From the NCBI GenBank assembly GCA_017411225.1, contig JAFRDQ010000138.1:1-52142 (forward strand): a stretch of DNA of 52,142 bases, given 5' to 3'. Each line of letters opens with the position of its first letter. The first letter of the stretch is position 1. A program made the translations under genes and the position numbers. A model generated the notes under the pieces. The model worked only from the letters and a program-made list of their open reading frames with translations, was not told the origin of the DNA and made no database searches. Shown piece by piece: positions 25,310 through 33,254 of the stretch. This DNA comes from Oscillospiraceae bacterium (GTDB lineage Bacteria; Bacillota; Clostridia; Oscillospirales; Oscillospiraceae).

Positions 25310-27712
25310 TTAATACTGGCCGAGCATACTGGAATCGGTCGTGACGAGCGTGACCTTGACGACGGTGCCGTGCTCGACCTCGGTACCCTCGGGAATGTTC
25401 TGGGAGAGGACGCTCTGCGTCTCGGGACTGGTGACGGAGCTGCTGGTGGAGACGAAGAGGCCCATGCCGGCGAGCACATCGCGCGCATCGCGATAGGTCA
25501 GATACGACAGATCCGGCATCTCCTCGAGATCCTCGGAGGGCTCTGTGTCCGTATAGAGCAGCACGGCGCTGCCGTTGGCGATCATGGCGCCGGTGCCGGG
25601 GAGCTGACGCGTCACGCGCCCGCCCTCGCCGAGCGTGCGCACATTGAAGCCGCGCTGCGCGAGGAGATTCGTGGCCTCCTCGACGGTCATGCCCGTGATG
25701 TTCGGAACGACCTGATCCATAAACTGCTTCTCCGCGGCCGTATACTGCGGCTCAAAGCCGAGATACGGGAGAATGTCGGCAAACATGCTTGCGACCGTGG
25801 GCGCGCCCATCTGACCGCCGGAAATGTACATGCCGGTCTCGCTGCTCGGCGTATCGAGCAGGACGAGGATGACGAGGCGCGGATCGTCCGCCGGGGCGAC
25901 GCCCGCGAAGGAGACGATATATTCCTTCGGGCCGCCGGCGGCGTCCTGCGCGACCTTCTCACTGGTGCCGGTCTTGCCGCCGATGCGGTAGCCGGCGACA
26001 TAGGCATTGTGACCCGTGCCGTCCACGGGGTCGGAGACGACCTGCTCGAGGATCTTGCGCACCTCGGCGCTGGTCTCCTCGCTGATGACCTGACGGACGA
26101 CGGTGGGCTCATTCGACGTGACGATGCGGCCGGAGGCGTCCGTAATCTCCTGCACGACATAGGGCTTCATGAGATACCCGCCGTTGACGCAGGCGCTGAT
26201 GGCCGTGATCATCTGCAGGGGCGTGACGTTGAACGTCTGGCCGAAGGAGGCGGAGGCGAGCTGCGAGAGGTTCTCGGGATTGAAGAACGTGTTCTGGCTC
26301 CACCAGATGCTGCCGCTCTCGCCGGCGAGGTCGACGCCGGTGCGCGCGGTGAGCGTGGCGTCGGCGTCCTGCGTGAGGTTCAGGAAGCCGAAGGCGTCGC
26401 AGTAGCGGTAGAAGGTTCTCGCGCCGATGCGCTCGCCGATGTCGACAAAGGCGACGTTGCACGAGTGCTGCACGGCCTGCGTGAGCGTCTGGTCGCCGTG
26501 GCCGGCGGTGCGCCAGCAGTTGAGCGGCGTGGTGCGGCCGAGCACCTCGGTGCTGCCGCCGCAGAAGAAGTGGGTATCCTCGCTCACGACGCCCTCCTCG
26601 AGCGCCATGGCGAGCGTGATGATCTTGAAGGTGGAGCCGGGCTCATACGTATCGGACAGGGCCTTGTTGCGCCACTGGCGGAACATGGCGTCCGTGCGCA
26701 GATCCTCGATCTCCTTTTCGGTGTACTTGCGGGTCTTGACGGGGTTGCCTTCCTCGTCCTCCTCCTCGACGACGCCCTTCTCGATCGTCTCCTCGAGACG
26801 CGCCTCGGTGTCCTCGGTGAGAGTCTGATAATCATTGGGGTCGAAGTTGCCGAGCGAGACCATGCCCTTGATCGCGCCGGTGTGCGGATCCATGGCGATG
26901 GCGGCGGCGCCGTTGAGAATCTCATAGTCCGCGACGGCCTGCTTGAGGTTCTTTTCAAGATAATACTGGATGTTCGCATCGAGCGTGACCTTGATGTCGG
27001 CGCCCGCGGTCTCCTTGGTGTAATCCTCGTACTTGATGTTCAGCATGCCGATGGAGCTCTTATCCGACAGGCGCGTGACGCGGCCCATGCCGCCGGCGAG
27101 GACGTTGTCATACTGGCTCTCAATGCCGGCGAGACCGTCGTTGTCGATGCCGACATAGCCGAGCACGTGCGCGGCGAGGTCGCCGTAGGGATAATAGCGC
27201 TTGGAGTCGGGCGAGAGGACGATGCCGTTGCAGCCCTTGTTCGCGTTTTTATATTCGCGGATGGGCTCGGTGTCGGAGCGGTCGACCTTGCGGGCGACGA
27301 TCTTGTAGTAGGAGTCTTTATCCTGCGCGAGGGACATGACCTGCTCATAGGTCACGCCGTAGTCGGCCAGATTGTCCGCCAGGACGCGGGCGATGCCGTC
27401 GAGATCCCAGTCGTTTTTCACGATGTCCGCCGGGGAGAGAATGACGGTGTCCTTCGTGGCACTCTTGGCGAGGATCTTGCCGTTGGTGTCGAAAATCGTG
27501 CCGCGCAGGGCGAGCACATTCTGGCGGACGACCGTCTGCTGAATGGCCTGCTGCTCATAGTAATCCTGCTTGAAAATCATGAGATAACCAAGCCGTCCGA
27601 GAAGGAGTATAAAAGCGGCAATGCCGCACACTAAGAAAATCCATCGTGTGCGGCTGATCATTGTGTTATCTGCTCTCTGGGTGCTTGCGCGCCCTGTGGG
27701 TTGCACTGCCAT
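25310..27712 (-). CDS. Class B penicillin-binding protein with two PASTA domains (SpoVD/PBP2x type)
   Basis: 800 residues. Membrane helix at about 24-45, dimerisation domain with RGTIFDTNGKILA, transpeptidase domain with PGSTFK (catalytic Ser), HSCN and GGKTGTSE motifs, and two C-terminal PASTA repeats beginning PNITGMTVEEA and PDLSYLTYRDA. This is the septal or sporulation transpeptidase that partners the SEDS protein encoded three genes on. The insert near GVVEEEDEEGNPVKTRKYTE lies between dimerisation and active-site parts and is highly charged. GGAG 7 nt before the ATG. Confidence 0.95.
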   Translation of the reverse strand: MAVQPTGRASTQRADNTMISRTRWIFLVCGIAAFILLLGRLGYLMIFKQDYYEQQAIQQTVVRQNVLALRGTIFDTNGKILAKSATKDTVILSPADIVKNDWDLDGIARVLADNLADYGVTYEQVMSLAQDKDSYYKIVARKVDRSDTEPIREYKNANKGCNGIVLSPDSKRYYPYGDLAAHVLGYVGIDNDGLAGIESQYDNVLAGGMGRVTRLSDKSSIGMLNIKYEDYTKETAGADIKVTLDANIQYYLEKNLKQAVADYEILNGAAAIAMDPHTGAIKGMVSLGNFDPNDYQTLTEDTEARLEETIEKGVVEEEDEEGNPVKTRKYTEKEIEDLRTDAMFRQWRNKALSDTYEPGSTFKIITLAMALEEGVVSEDTHFFCGGSTEVLGRTTPLNCWRTAGHGDQTLTQAVQHSCNVAFVDIGERIGARTFYRYCDAFGFLNLTQDADATLTARTGVDLAGESGSIWWSQNTFFNPENLSQLASASFGQTFNVTPLQMITAISACVNGGYLMKPYVVQEITDASGRIVTSNEPTVVRQVISEETSAEVRKILEQVVSDPVDGTGHNAYVAGYRIGGKTGTSEKVAQDAAGGPKEYIVSFAGVAPADDPRLVILVLLDTPSSETGMYISGGQMGAPTVASMFADILPYLGFEPQYTAAEKQFMDQVVPNITGMTVEEATNLLAQRGFNVRTLGEGGRVTRQLPGTGAMIANGSAVLLYTDTEPSEDLEEMPDLSYLTYRDARDVLAGMGLFVSTSSSVTSPETQSVLSQNIPEGTEVEHGTVVKVTLVTTDSSMLGQY

Positions 27713-27788
27713 GTAATGCTCCTTCCGAGGGGATGGGGGGAATAACGATGACGCCGGATGATCGACCTAAGGCATTATATCACAGCTG

Positions 27789-28343
27789 TCAACGGAAATA
27801 TGCCAGAAGCTCAGAGAGGAAATCATCGAGCCGGTCGACAAGGCCGTTGGAGCGGGAGCGCTCCAGAACGGCGACGGCGTGATCCTCGCTCTCATGAGAG
27901 AGGTAATAAACCTGCTCGTCGCGCGGACGCTGCATGCCGAGCGTGGTGACGGCATAGTCCTCCAGCTTGGTGAAGTTGAAGGCGGATTCGTATTCGATCT
28001 CCAGCTCGTCCTGCACCTGCTCGACGGTGCGCAGCTCGTTCTCGAGACGGTAAACCTCCTGCTGCGCCTGCGTGATCTGCGTGCGGGCCTGCAGAGAGAA
28101 GGTCCAGATCACGAGCGCCGCGAGGAAGAGCACCACCGCCGTCGGCGCAACGGACATGACGCGGAATCTCGGGCGAAGCGCCGGCTGCTGCTGCCGACGG
28201 TTTTTCGGTCTCTGCTTCGGCTGAAGCTCGGGGGCTGCGGTGCTGTACCGCATGGTATCCTGACTGGGGCGCGACAAATCGTAGGCCATGCTGTCTGGCA
28301 TGACGGGTGTGCGTCTGCGCCGGGACGGTTGAGGCTGTGCCAT
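27789..28343 (-). CDS. ftsL: FtsL-like division protein
   Basis: 184 residues: a long basic, disordered cytoplasmic head (Arg/Gln/Pro-rich), one membrane helix at about 67-85, then a coiled coil (TQITQAQQEVYRLENELRTVEQVQDELEIEYE) and a short tail with the ENLxxYA-like KLEDYAVTTLGM typical of FtsL/DivIC. The head is longer than in model FtsL (about 117 residues). Located between rsmH and the PBP, the standard ftsL place. GGAGCGGCAGCC RBS. Confidence 0.85.
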   Translation of the reverse strand: MAQPQPSRRRRTPVMPDSMAYDLSRPSQDTMRYSTAAPELQPKQRPKNRRQQQPALRPRFRVMSVAPTAVVLFLAALVIWTFSLQARTQITQAQQEVYRLENELRTVEQVQDELEIEYESAFNFTKLEDYAVTTLGMQRPRDEQVYYLSHESEDHAVAVLERSRSNGLVDRLDDFLSELLAYFR

Positions 28344-28393
28344 GGCTGCCGCTCCTTTCCAAATCGTGATATACTGTTTACATAATACTACTT

Positions 28394-29326
28394 TTAGATA
28401 TGTTCTGCAACCCTTAATTTTGCACTTCGGGCTCTGGGGTTGGCAATTTGCTCCTCCAGGGACGGAAGGATCGGCTTGCGCGAAACGCTCTTGAGCGTCT
28501 GAACAAAGCCGCAGGTGCAGACCGGGAAATCGCGCGGACAGGTGCAGCCGTCCTCGCGGCGGCGAATGCCGTTTTTGACGATGCGGTCCTCCAGCGAATG
28601 GAAGCTGATGACGGCGAGCCTGCCGCCGGGGCGGAGCTTGTCAGGCGCGGTGTCCATCATGGTCTGCACAGCGCCGAGCTCATCGTTGACCGCGATGCGG
28701 ATGGCCTGAAACGAGCGCTTGGCCGGGTGCTGCTTTTCGCGCAGCGCGGCGGCGGGCATGGCCGAGCGGATGATCTCCACGAGCTCGAGCGTGGTTTCGA
28801 TCGCGCTCTCCTGCCGGGCGTGGACGATGGCGGCGGCGATGCGGGGCGCATAGCGCTCCTCGCCGTAATCATACAGGATCCGCTTCAGCCGCTCCTCCGG
28901 CCAGGTGTTGACCACATCGTGGGCGGAGAGGCTTGCGCTGCCGTCCATGCGCATGTCGAGCGGGGCGTCCTGCATATAGGAAAAGCCGCGGTGCGCCTCA
29001 TCGAGCTGCGGCGAGGAGACGCCGAGATCGAAGAGCATGCCGTCCACAGCCTCAATGCCGAGACGGTCGAGAATGGAGGAGACGTCGGAGAAATTGCCGT
29101 GCACGAGCCGGACGCGCCCGCCATAGGGGGCAAGTCTCGCGCCGGCGCGCTCGATGGCGGTCTCGTCCCGGTCGATGCCGATGAGGAGTCCCGTCGTCAG
29201 GCGCTTTGCGATCTCGGAGGAATGCCCGCCGAGGCCGAGCGTCCCGTCGACGTAAATGCCGTCGGGCCGAATATTCAGTGCTTCGATGCACTCATTGAGA
29301 AGAACGGATACGTGTTTCGGTTCCAT
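28394..29326 (-). CDS. rsmH: RsmH (MraW), 16S rRNA C1402 N4-methyltransferase
   Basis: 310 residues. HVSVLLNECIEAL start, SAM motif DGTLGLGGHS, FDLGVSSPQLDEAHRGFSY, and the C-terminal RPGGRLAVISFHSLEDRIVK. Methylates C1402 in the decoding centre. Its ATG follows the mraZ stop by 3 bp without a clear RBS, so it is likely translated by coupling. Confidence 0.97.
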   Translation of the reverse strand: MEPKHVSVLLNECIEALNIRPDGIYVDGTLGLGGHSSEIAKRLTTGLLIGIDRDETAIERAGARLAPYGGRVRLVHGNFSDVSSILDRLGIEAVDGMLFDLGVSSPQLDEAHRGFSYMQDAPLDMRMDGSASLSAHDVVNTWPEERLKRILYDYGEERYAPRIAAAIVHARQESAIETTLELVEIIRSAMPAAALREKQHPAKRSFQAIRIAVNDELGAVQTMMDTAPDKLRPGGRLAVISFHSLEDRIVKNGIRRREDGCTCPRDFPVCTCGFVQTLKSVSRKPILPSLEEQIANPRARSAKLRVAEHI

Positions 29327-29329
29327 ATC

Positions 29330-29746
29330 TTAAAATCCCAGCTCATCCATGACTGCGGCGATATTCTCCGGCGCGCTCTCGATGGCGCAGATCTTGTCCC
29401 AATCGGCCTTGTTCCAGAACTCGGCGTGGTTGTTCGTGCCGACGACGGTCACTTCCCTGCCGAGGCGGATCGTGTCGCGCAGCGTCTGCGTGAGGAGGAT
29501 GCGGCCCTGCGCATCGAGCTCGACCTTCGCGGCGTTGGCGAACATGGGGCGCAGCTTGCTCTGCAGCGAATAGGGCAGCTCATTGGCCTTGTCGCACAGG
29601 CGCTGCCAGTTGGCCTCGTTATACGCGCAGAGGCACGGCTCGCGCGAGATGGTGACATAGAACGTGTCGCCGAGCTCCTCGCGGAGCTTGGACGGGATGA
29701 ACAGACGGCCCTTGGCGTCCAGCGTATGTTGATAGGTGCCGGTCAT
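29330..29746 (-). CDS. mraZ: MraZ, transcriptional regulator of the dcw cluster
   Basis: 138 residues, two SpoVT/AbrB-like half domains, each with the DAxGR(L/I) signature (DAKGRLFIPSKLRE and DAQGRILLTQTLRD). MraZ binds repeated TGGGN boxes upstream of itself and here such boxes are visible at 29805-29830. RBS AAGGAGG 7 nt before the ATG. Confidence 0.95.
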   Translation of the reverse strand: MTGTYQHTLDAKGRLFIPSKLREELGDTFYVTISREPCLCAYNEANWQRLCDKANELPYSLQSKLRPMFANAAKVELDAQGRILLTQTLRDTIRLGREVTVVGTNNHAEFWNKADWDKICAIESAPENIAAVMDELGF

Positions 29747-29804
29747 GCTCTTCCCTCCTTCCGGCGGCATTTGTGGGTCTGGAGAACTGCATCGTGGTAT
29801 TTGG

Positions 29805-29830
29805 ATGCACTTTCCCCCATTTCACCCCAC
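29805..29830 (-). promoter_or_regulatory. MraZ-box array
   Basis: Read on the minus strand: TGGGG, then 10 bp on TGGGG, then 10 bp on a degenerate TGCAT. The 10-bp phase matches the known MraZ operator. The array lies just after the promoter -10, so binding would block initiation. Confidence 0.7.
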
Positions 29831-29839
29831 TTTGATGTT

Positions 29840-29868
29840 AGTATACCGTGTTTTATGGGAAAAGGCAA
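29840..29868 (-). promoter_or_regulatory. Sigma-A promoter of the dcw cluster
   Basis: TTGCCT, 17-bp spacer, TATACT, 10 bp upstream of the first MraZ box. Confidence 0.75.
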
Positions 29869-29913
29869 GTGGAAAATCGGCGAATTCCGCAATTCTTTTC
29901 TGTGGAAACGCAC

Positions 29914-29944
29914 AAAAAAACCCCCGACGGTTTTTCCGTCGGGG
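29914..29944 (-). terminator. Terminator of the TetR-type gene
   Basis: Perfect 9-bp stem CCCCGACGG / CCGTCGGGG with a 5-nt loop, followed by seven T on the minus strand. Confidence 0.92.
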
Positions 29945-29968
29945 ATTGTCGATCCATCGGGTGTTTTT

Positions 29969-30484
29969 TCAGTTTTTCATTTCGGGCGGGATCATCTCAA
30001 ACATCCATTTTGCCAGATCGTCCGCCGTAAACTCATGCTCATCTCCGAGCCACTCCCAGATGACGCCCATGCTGCCGTAAACCAGGAATTTGACCTTTGC
30101 TTTCAGCTCGTCGTTGTGCTCGCGCTTTTGATAGCGGCTCATGCAGAAGCGATAGACATAGTCCTGAATATAGTAGAGCGGCAGATTTTGCGAGCGATCC
30201 GCCATAATGCGGAGATAGAACTGCTTCTTATCATAAAACGTGTTCAGCAGGCTCGAAATGAACTGCAGACTCAGATGACTGCCGCATTCGGCAAAGACCC
30301 GGCTGGTATCCTGCATGAAAATCCAGGCCACCAGATCATACTTGTCCTGAAAATGATAATAAAAGCTCTGCCGCTGAAGATTGCATCGGCTGCACAGCTC
30401 GCTCACGCGGACTTCATCGAGCGACTTGGTGTTCAGGAGCTCCTGCAGTGCCTTCGCCAGCGCCAGCTTTGTCCGGTCTTTCAT
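29969..30484 (-). CDS. TetR/AcrR-family regulator (DhaS-like C-terminal region)
   Basis: 171 residues. The N-terminal helix-turn-helix is KLALAKALQELLNTKSLDEVRVSELCSRCNLQRQSFYYHF, a TetR motif with the YYHF end of the recognition helix. The rest is helical and resembles TetR proteins of the DhaS group. GGAGG upstream of the ATG at 30484. It is divergent from kimA, 520 bp apart. A palindrome at its own promoter suggests self-control. Ligand unknown. Confidence 0.85.
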   Translation of the reverse strand: MKDRTKLALAKALQELLNTKSLDEVRVSELCSRCNLQRQSFYYHFQDKYDLVAWIFMQDTSRVFAECGSHLSLQFISSLLNTFYDKKQFYLRIMADRSQNLPLYYIQDYVYRFCMSRYQKREHNDELKAKVKFLVYGSMGVIWEWLGDEHEFTADDLAKWMFEMIPPEMKN

Positions 30485-30574
30485 GCGGTGTTCCTCCGTT
30501 CCTCCACATTGATAAAGCAGAAATTGACGATGCGAGTGTTTCGTTATCTGCTCAAAATCGTCAATTCTGTTCAA

Positions 30575-30603
30575 AAAATAGCATCGAACATGACAATTGT
30601 CAA
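30575..30603 (-). promoter_or_regulatory. Sigma-A promoter of the TetR-type gene
   Basis: TTGACA (30603-30598), 17-bp spacer, TATTTT (30580-30575). Confidence 0.65.
30591..30602. promoter_or_regulatory. 12-bp palindrome overlapping the tetR-type -35 box
   Basis: TGACAATTGTCA is perfectly self-complementary and covers the -35 region, which fits an autoregulatory operator. A second inverted repeat, ATTGACGAT at 30523-30531 with ATCGTCAAT at 30557-30565, lies closer to the gene. Three TTGACA copies at 30661, 30670 and 30678 lie further upstream. Confidence 0.5.
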
Positions 30604-30744
30604 CAGTGTCGCAATCTGCGTTATTCCGATTGTGTCGTGTTTTTTGACGCTTTCTTGTTTTTGACAATTTTGACACTTTGACAAGAAATCGTCTGTTTGC
30701 TGACCTTCTTTGCGGAAACCAAACAGTTTTGTGCAAATCGTACA

Positions 30745-30773
30745 TTGACATTAAAATGTCGAAACACTATATT
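30745..30773 (+). promoter_or_regulatory. Sigma-A promoter of the riboswitch-kimA unit
   Basis: Consensus TTGACA, 17-bp spacer, TATATT; the riboswitch begins about 15 bp downstream. Confidence 0.8.
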
Positions 30774-30787
30774 GAAATTGTATAAAA

Positions 30788-30914
30788 ATTGCTTAATGCC
30801 GCCCATGGCGGCAGCGGGAGACCCGACATTTGGGGTGCATCTGCGAACGCAGTAGGGGACCTTCTTCCCCGAACCCGACAGCTAATCTCGTCAGCGCAAA
30901 GAGGGATCGGGACG
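30788..30914 (+). ncRNA. c-di-AMP (ydaO/yuaA) riboswitch
   Basis: Recognised by the conserved ydaO blocks in order: GCTTAATGCCG, GCGGGAGACCC, GGGGTGCATCTGCG, CAGTAGGGGACC, CCGAACCCGACAGCTAATCT, CGTCAGCGCAAAGAGGGA. The RNA binds two c-di-AMP molecules and in known cases turns expression off when c-di-AMP (and potassium) is high. A terminator follows at 30944-30970 and kimA after that. Confidence 0.93.
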
Positions 30915-30943
30915 CTTTACGCCCGCTGATGCATGGTTCTTCT

Positions 30944-30970
30944 GCGCTGTCGATGAGACGGCGCTTTTTT
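30944..30970 (+). terminator. Riboswitch expression-platform terminator
   Basis: Stem GCGCTGTC / GACGGCGC (one G-T pair), 5-nt loop, six T. It lies between the aptamer and the kimA RBS. Confidence 0.85.
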
Positions 30971-31004
30971 GTTTCCCGTCAGAAGCAGAAACGGAGACAT
31001 ACAA

Positions 31005-32843
31005 ATGAAAGAACGGCTTCGCACGTTTTTCCTCGGCAAGCGGCTGGAGGACTCCAAGCTGAGTGACGAGAAGTTCAATATTCTCTGGGGCATCCCGGTC
31101 TTTGCGAGCGACGCAATCTCCTCGGTGAGCTACGCAGGCGAGGAGATTCTGCTGGTGCTGATCCCGGTGCTGGGCATGGCGTCCTACAAATCCTTCCTCC
31201 CGATCGTGGCGGCGATCATCGGTCTGCTCGGCATTCTGGTGTTCTGCTACCGGCAGACAATCGACGCCTATCCGCAGGGCGGCGGCGCCTACATCGTGGC
31301 GACGGACAATCTCGGCGAGACGCCGGGGCTCGTGGCCGGCGCGGCACTGATCATCGGATATATTCTGACCGTGGCCGTGAGCGCCTGCGCGGGCGCGGCG
31401 GCGGTGACGAGCGCGTTTCCGGAGCTGCTCAAATGGAAGGCGCTCATTGCGCTCATTCTCATCGCGCTGCTGACGTGGGGCAATCTGCGCGGCCTGCGCG
31501 AGAGCGCCGTGATGTTCGGCGTGCCGACCTATCTCTTCATCTTCACGATGCTGACGCTGATCGTCGTCGGTATCGTGCGCTACGCGTCCGGAAGCTACAC
31601 GCCGCAGGAGACCGCCATTGCGGCAGAGAGCTCGAAGGACATGCTGCTGTTTGTGATCCTGCGCGCCTTCGCCTCGGGCTGCACGGCGCTGACCGGCGTG
31701 GAGGCCGTCTCCAACGGCGTGCCGAACTTCAAGGAACCCGCGCCGAAGAACGCCAAGAAGGTGCTCTACGCCATGGCGGGCTTTGTCTGCATCGTGTTCT
31801 TCGGCGTGAGCGTGCTCATCAGCATGTACCGCATCGTGCCGAACGAGGAGGCCACGGCGGTGAGCCAGCTGGCCGAGGCTGTGTTCGGCAGCGGCAGCGC
31901 GCTCTACTACGTCGTGCAGGTCATGACCGTCGTGATTCTGACGCTCGCAGCCAACACCGCGTTTGCGGGGCTGCCGCTGCTGATGGCGCTGATGGCGCAG
32001 GACGGCTATCTCCCCCGCCAGCTGATCTACCGCGGGACCCGCCTGAACTTCTCCAACGGCATTCTGTTCCTCTTCGCCTCGGCGGCGCTGCTCGTAATCG
32101 CGTTCAACGGCGACCAGCATCTGCTGCTGCCGCTCTACGCCGCGGGCGTGTTTCTCTCCTTCCTTTTGAGCCAGCTCGGCATGGTGCTCCACTGGGTGCG
32201 CAAAAAAGGCCCCGGCTGGCAGACCAAGGCCTTCGTCAACGGCTTCGGCACGATCATCACCGGCATCACGCTCGTGATCATCGTGCTCATGAAGTTCCTG
32301 CAGGGCGCGTGGGTGACGCTGGTGTGCATCATCCTGCTCGTGTGGCTGATGCGGACGATCAAGAAGCACTATGACAAGGTGCGCGACGATCTGCGCATCT
32401 CCTCGCCCGAGGAGGCGGTGGCGCTCATGGGCCGCGGGCGCGTGGGCAAGCTGGTGCTGCCGGTGCAGAACGTGAACCGCTCGTTCGTGAAGGTGCTCAA
32501 CTGCGCGAAGGATCTCGACTTTGACGAGATTGAGTTCTACCACATCTGCAGCGACGAGGCGAGCGCGAAGCAGCTCCAGGCGCAGGTCGAGCGCCTCGGC
32601 GTGCCGGGCACGTTCGTCTATGAGGTAACGCACTACCGCAACACGGAGGAGGTGCTCATGCGGCACATCGAGGCCGAGCACGCAAAGCTCGACAAGCACC
32701 AGCATCTGACCGTGATGATGCCGAACCTCGTGATGCAAAACCGCTGGGCGCGCGTGCTGCACAACCAGACCACCAAGACGATGATCCGGCGCATGGAGAA
32801 ATACCGGAACGTGTATATCTTCCAGATTCCCTATATCATTTGA
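31005..32843 (+). CDS. kimA: KimA-like high-affinity potassium importer (KUP/APC superfamily)
   Basis: 612 residues, close to Bacillus KimA (about 607). Twelve membrane segments (about 25-460), starting IPVFASDAISSVSYAGEEIL, with TGVEAVSNGVPNFKEP, and a 150-residue cytoplasmic C-terminal domain (VLPVQNVNRSFVKVLNCAKD) of the KimA type. It brings K+ in with protons. The c-di-AMP riboswitch in front and the known c-di-AMP control of KimA support the call over a general amino acid permease. ATG at 31005 has GGAG 9 nt upstream; no RBS supports an earlier start. Confidence 0.9.
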   Translation: MKERLRTFFLGKRLEDSKLSDEKFNILWGIPVFASDAISSVSYAGEEILLVLIPVLGMASYKSFLPIVAAIIGLLGILVFCYRQTIDAYPQGGGAYIVATDNLGETPGLVAGAALIIGYILTVAVSACAGAAAVTSAFPELLKWKALIALILIALLTWGNLRGLRESAVMFGVPTYLFIFTMLTLIVVGIVRYASGSYTPQETAIAAESSKDMLLFVILRAFASGCTALTGVEAVSNGVPNFKEPAPKNAKKVLYAMAGFVCIVFFGVSVLISMYRIVPNEEATAVSQLAEAVFGSGSALYYVVQVMTVVILTLAANTAFAGLPLLMALMAQDGYLPRQLIYRGTRLNFSNGILFLFASAALLVIAFNGDQHLLLPLYAAGVFLSFLLSQLGMVLHWVRKKGPGWQTKAFVNGFGTIITGITLVIIVLMKFLQGAWVTLVCIILLVWLMRTIKKHYDKVRDDLRISSPEEAVALMGRGRVGKLVLPVQNVNRSFVKVLNCAKDLDFDEIEFYHICSDEASAKQLQAQVERLGVPGTFVYEVTHYRNTEEVLMRHIEAEHAKLDKHQHLTVMMPNLVMQNRWARVLHNQTTKTMIRRMEKYRNVYIFQIPYII

Positions 32844-32858
32844 TGAGACAAAAAAATC

Positions 32859-32901
32859 AGAAAAGCAGCCGCTTCGCTTTGCGCAAAGCAGCTGCTTTTC
32901 T
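32859..32901. terminator. Two-way terminator between kimA and peptide gene A
   Basis: About 15-bp stem AGAAAAGCAGCCGCTT / AAGCAGCTGCTTTTCT flanked by A and T runs on both sides. It serves both convergent genes. Confidence 0.85.
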
Positions 32902-32919
32902 CTCTTTTCACTTTTTCAC

Positions 32920-33021
32920 TCAGTTCAGCAGATCGAGGATCGCCTGCAGCCAGCCGTCAGCATCGTGCTCGTCGGCCAGGCCGAGGATCCACAGCGCCAG
33001 ATTCAGACCAAAGTTCGCCAT
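32920..33021 (-). CDS. 33-residue amphipathic peptide A
   Basis: Short frame with ATG at 33021 and stop at 32920. It begins MANFGLNLALWILGL and carries EHDADGW at residues 18-24 before a hydrophobic Leu/Ile end. No signal peptide, no Cys. RBS GGAG at 11 nt; own sigma-A promoter at 33067-33095 and terminator at 32859. It is 29/33 identical to peptide B at 33255-33356. Such conservation, while the flanking DNA differs, shows that the protein is selected. Family not recognised. It could be a secreted signal, toxin-like membrane peptide or small regulator. Confidence 0.8.
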   Translation of the reverse strand: MANFGLNLALWILGLADEHDADGWLQAILDLLN

Positions 33022-33066
33022 GATTCACTTTCACTCCTTTCGTTGATGTTTTGCGGTTGCATATAA

Positions 33067-33095
33067 AAAATAACACCGTGTTTATTACTTGTCAA
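33067..33095 (-). promoter_or_regulatory. Sigma-A promoter of peptide A
   Basis: TTGACA, 17-bp spacer, TATTTT, in the same GTGTTGACAA context as the promoter of peptide B. Confidence 0.75.
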
Positions 33096-33111
33096 CACGT
33101 TTGGTATCAAT

Positions 33112-33137
33112 TGTCACATTCAGGTATTCATGTGACA
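33112..33137. promoter_or_regulatory. Dyad TGTCACAT-N10-ATGTGACA upstream of peptide A promoter
   Basis: Perfect 8-bp half sites 10 bp apart, 17 bp upstream of the -35 box; further out, AATT and TTGTCAATT extend the symmetry. A typical dimeric regulator site position for activation. The adjoining minus-strand TGACAATTG is shared with the tetR-type palindrome. Confidence 0.55.
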
Positions 33138-33193
33138 TTTTGTCAATTCTATAACAGTTTCGCTTGAGTCATGCAGACACCCATGCGCAAATA

Positions 33194-33240
33194 AAAAATG
33201 CAGTCATCCCACATGAACACACAGGACAACTGCATTTTTT
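33194..33240 (-). terminator. Terminator of peptide gene B
   Basis: About 14-bp stem AAATGCAGTTGTCC / GGATGACTGCATTT with wobble pairs, loop, then six T on the minus strand. Confidence 0.8.
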
Positions 33241-33254
33241 CGCTTGTTTACAAC

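Noticed and set aside
28448..30664. 738-codon plus-strand frame across rsmH, mraZ and the TetR-type gene
   Set aside because: It crosses promoter, MraZ boxes and a terminator, and has no recognisable protein.
30891..32762. 623-codon minus-strand frame opposite kimA and part of the riboswitch
   Set aside because: His/Arg/Ala-rich translation without domains; kimA on the plus strand has an RBS, riboswitch and full family match.
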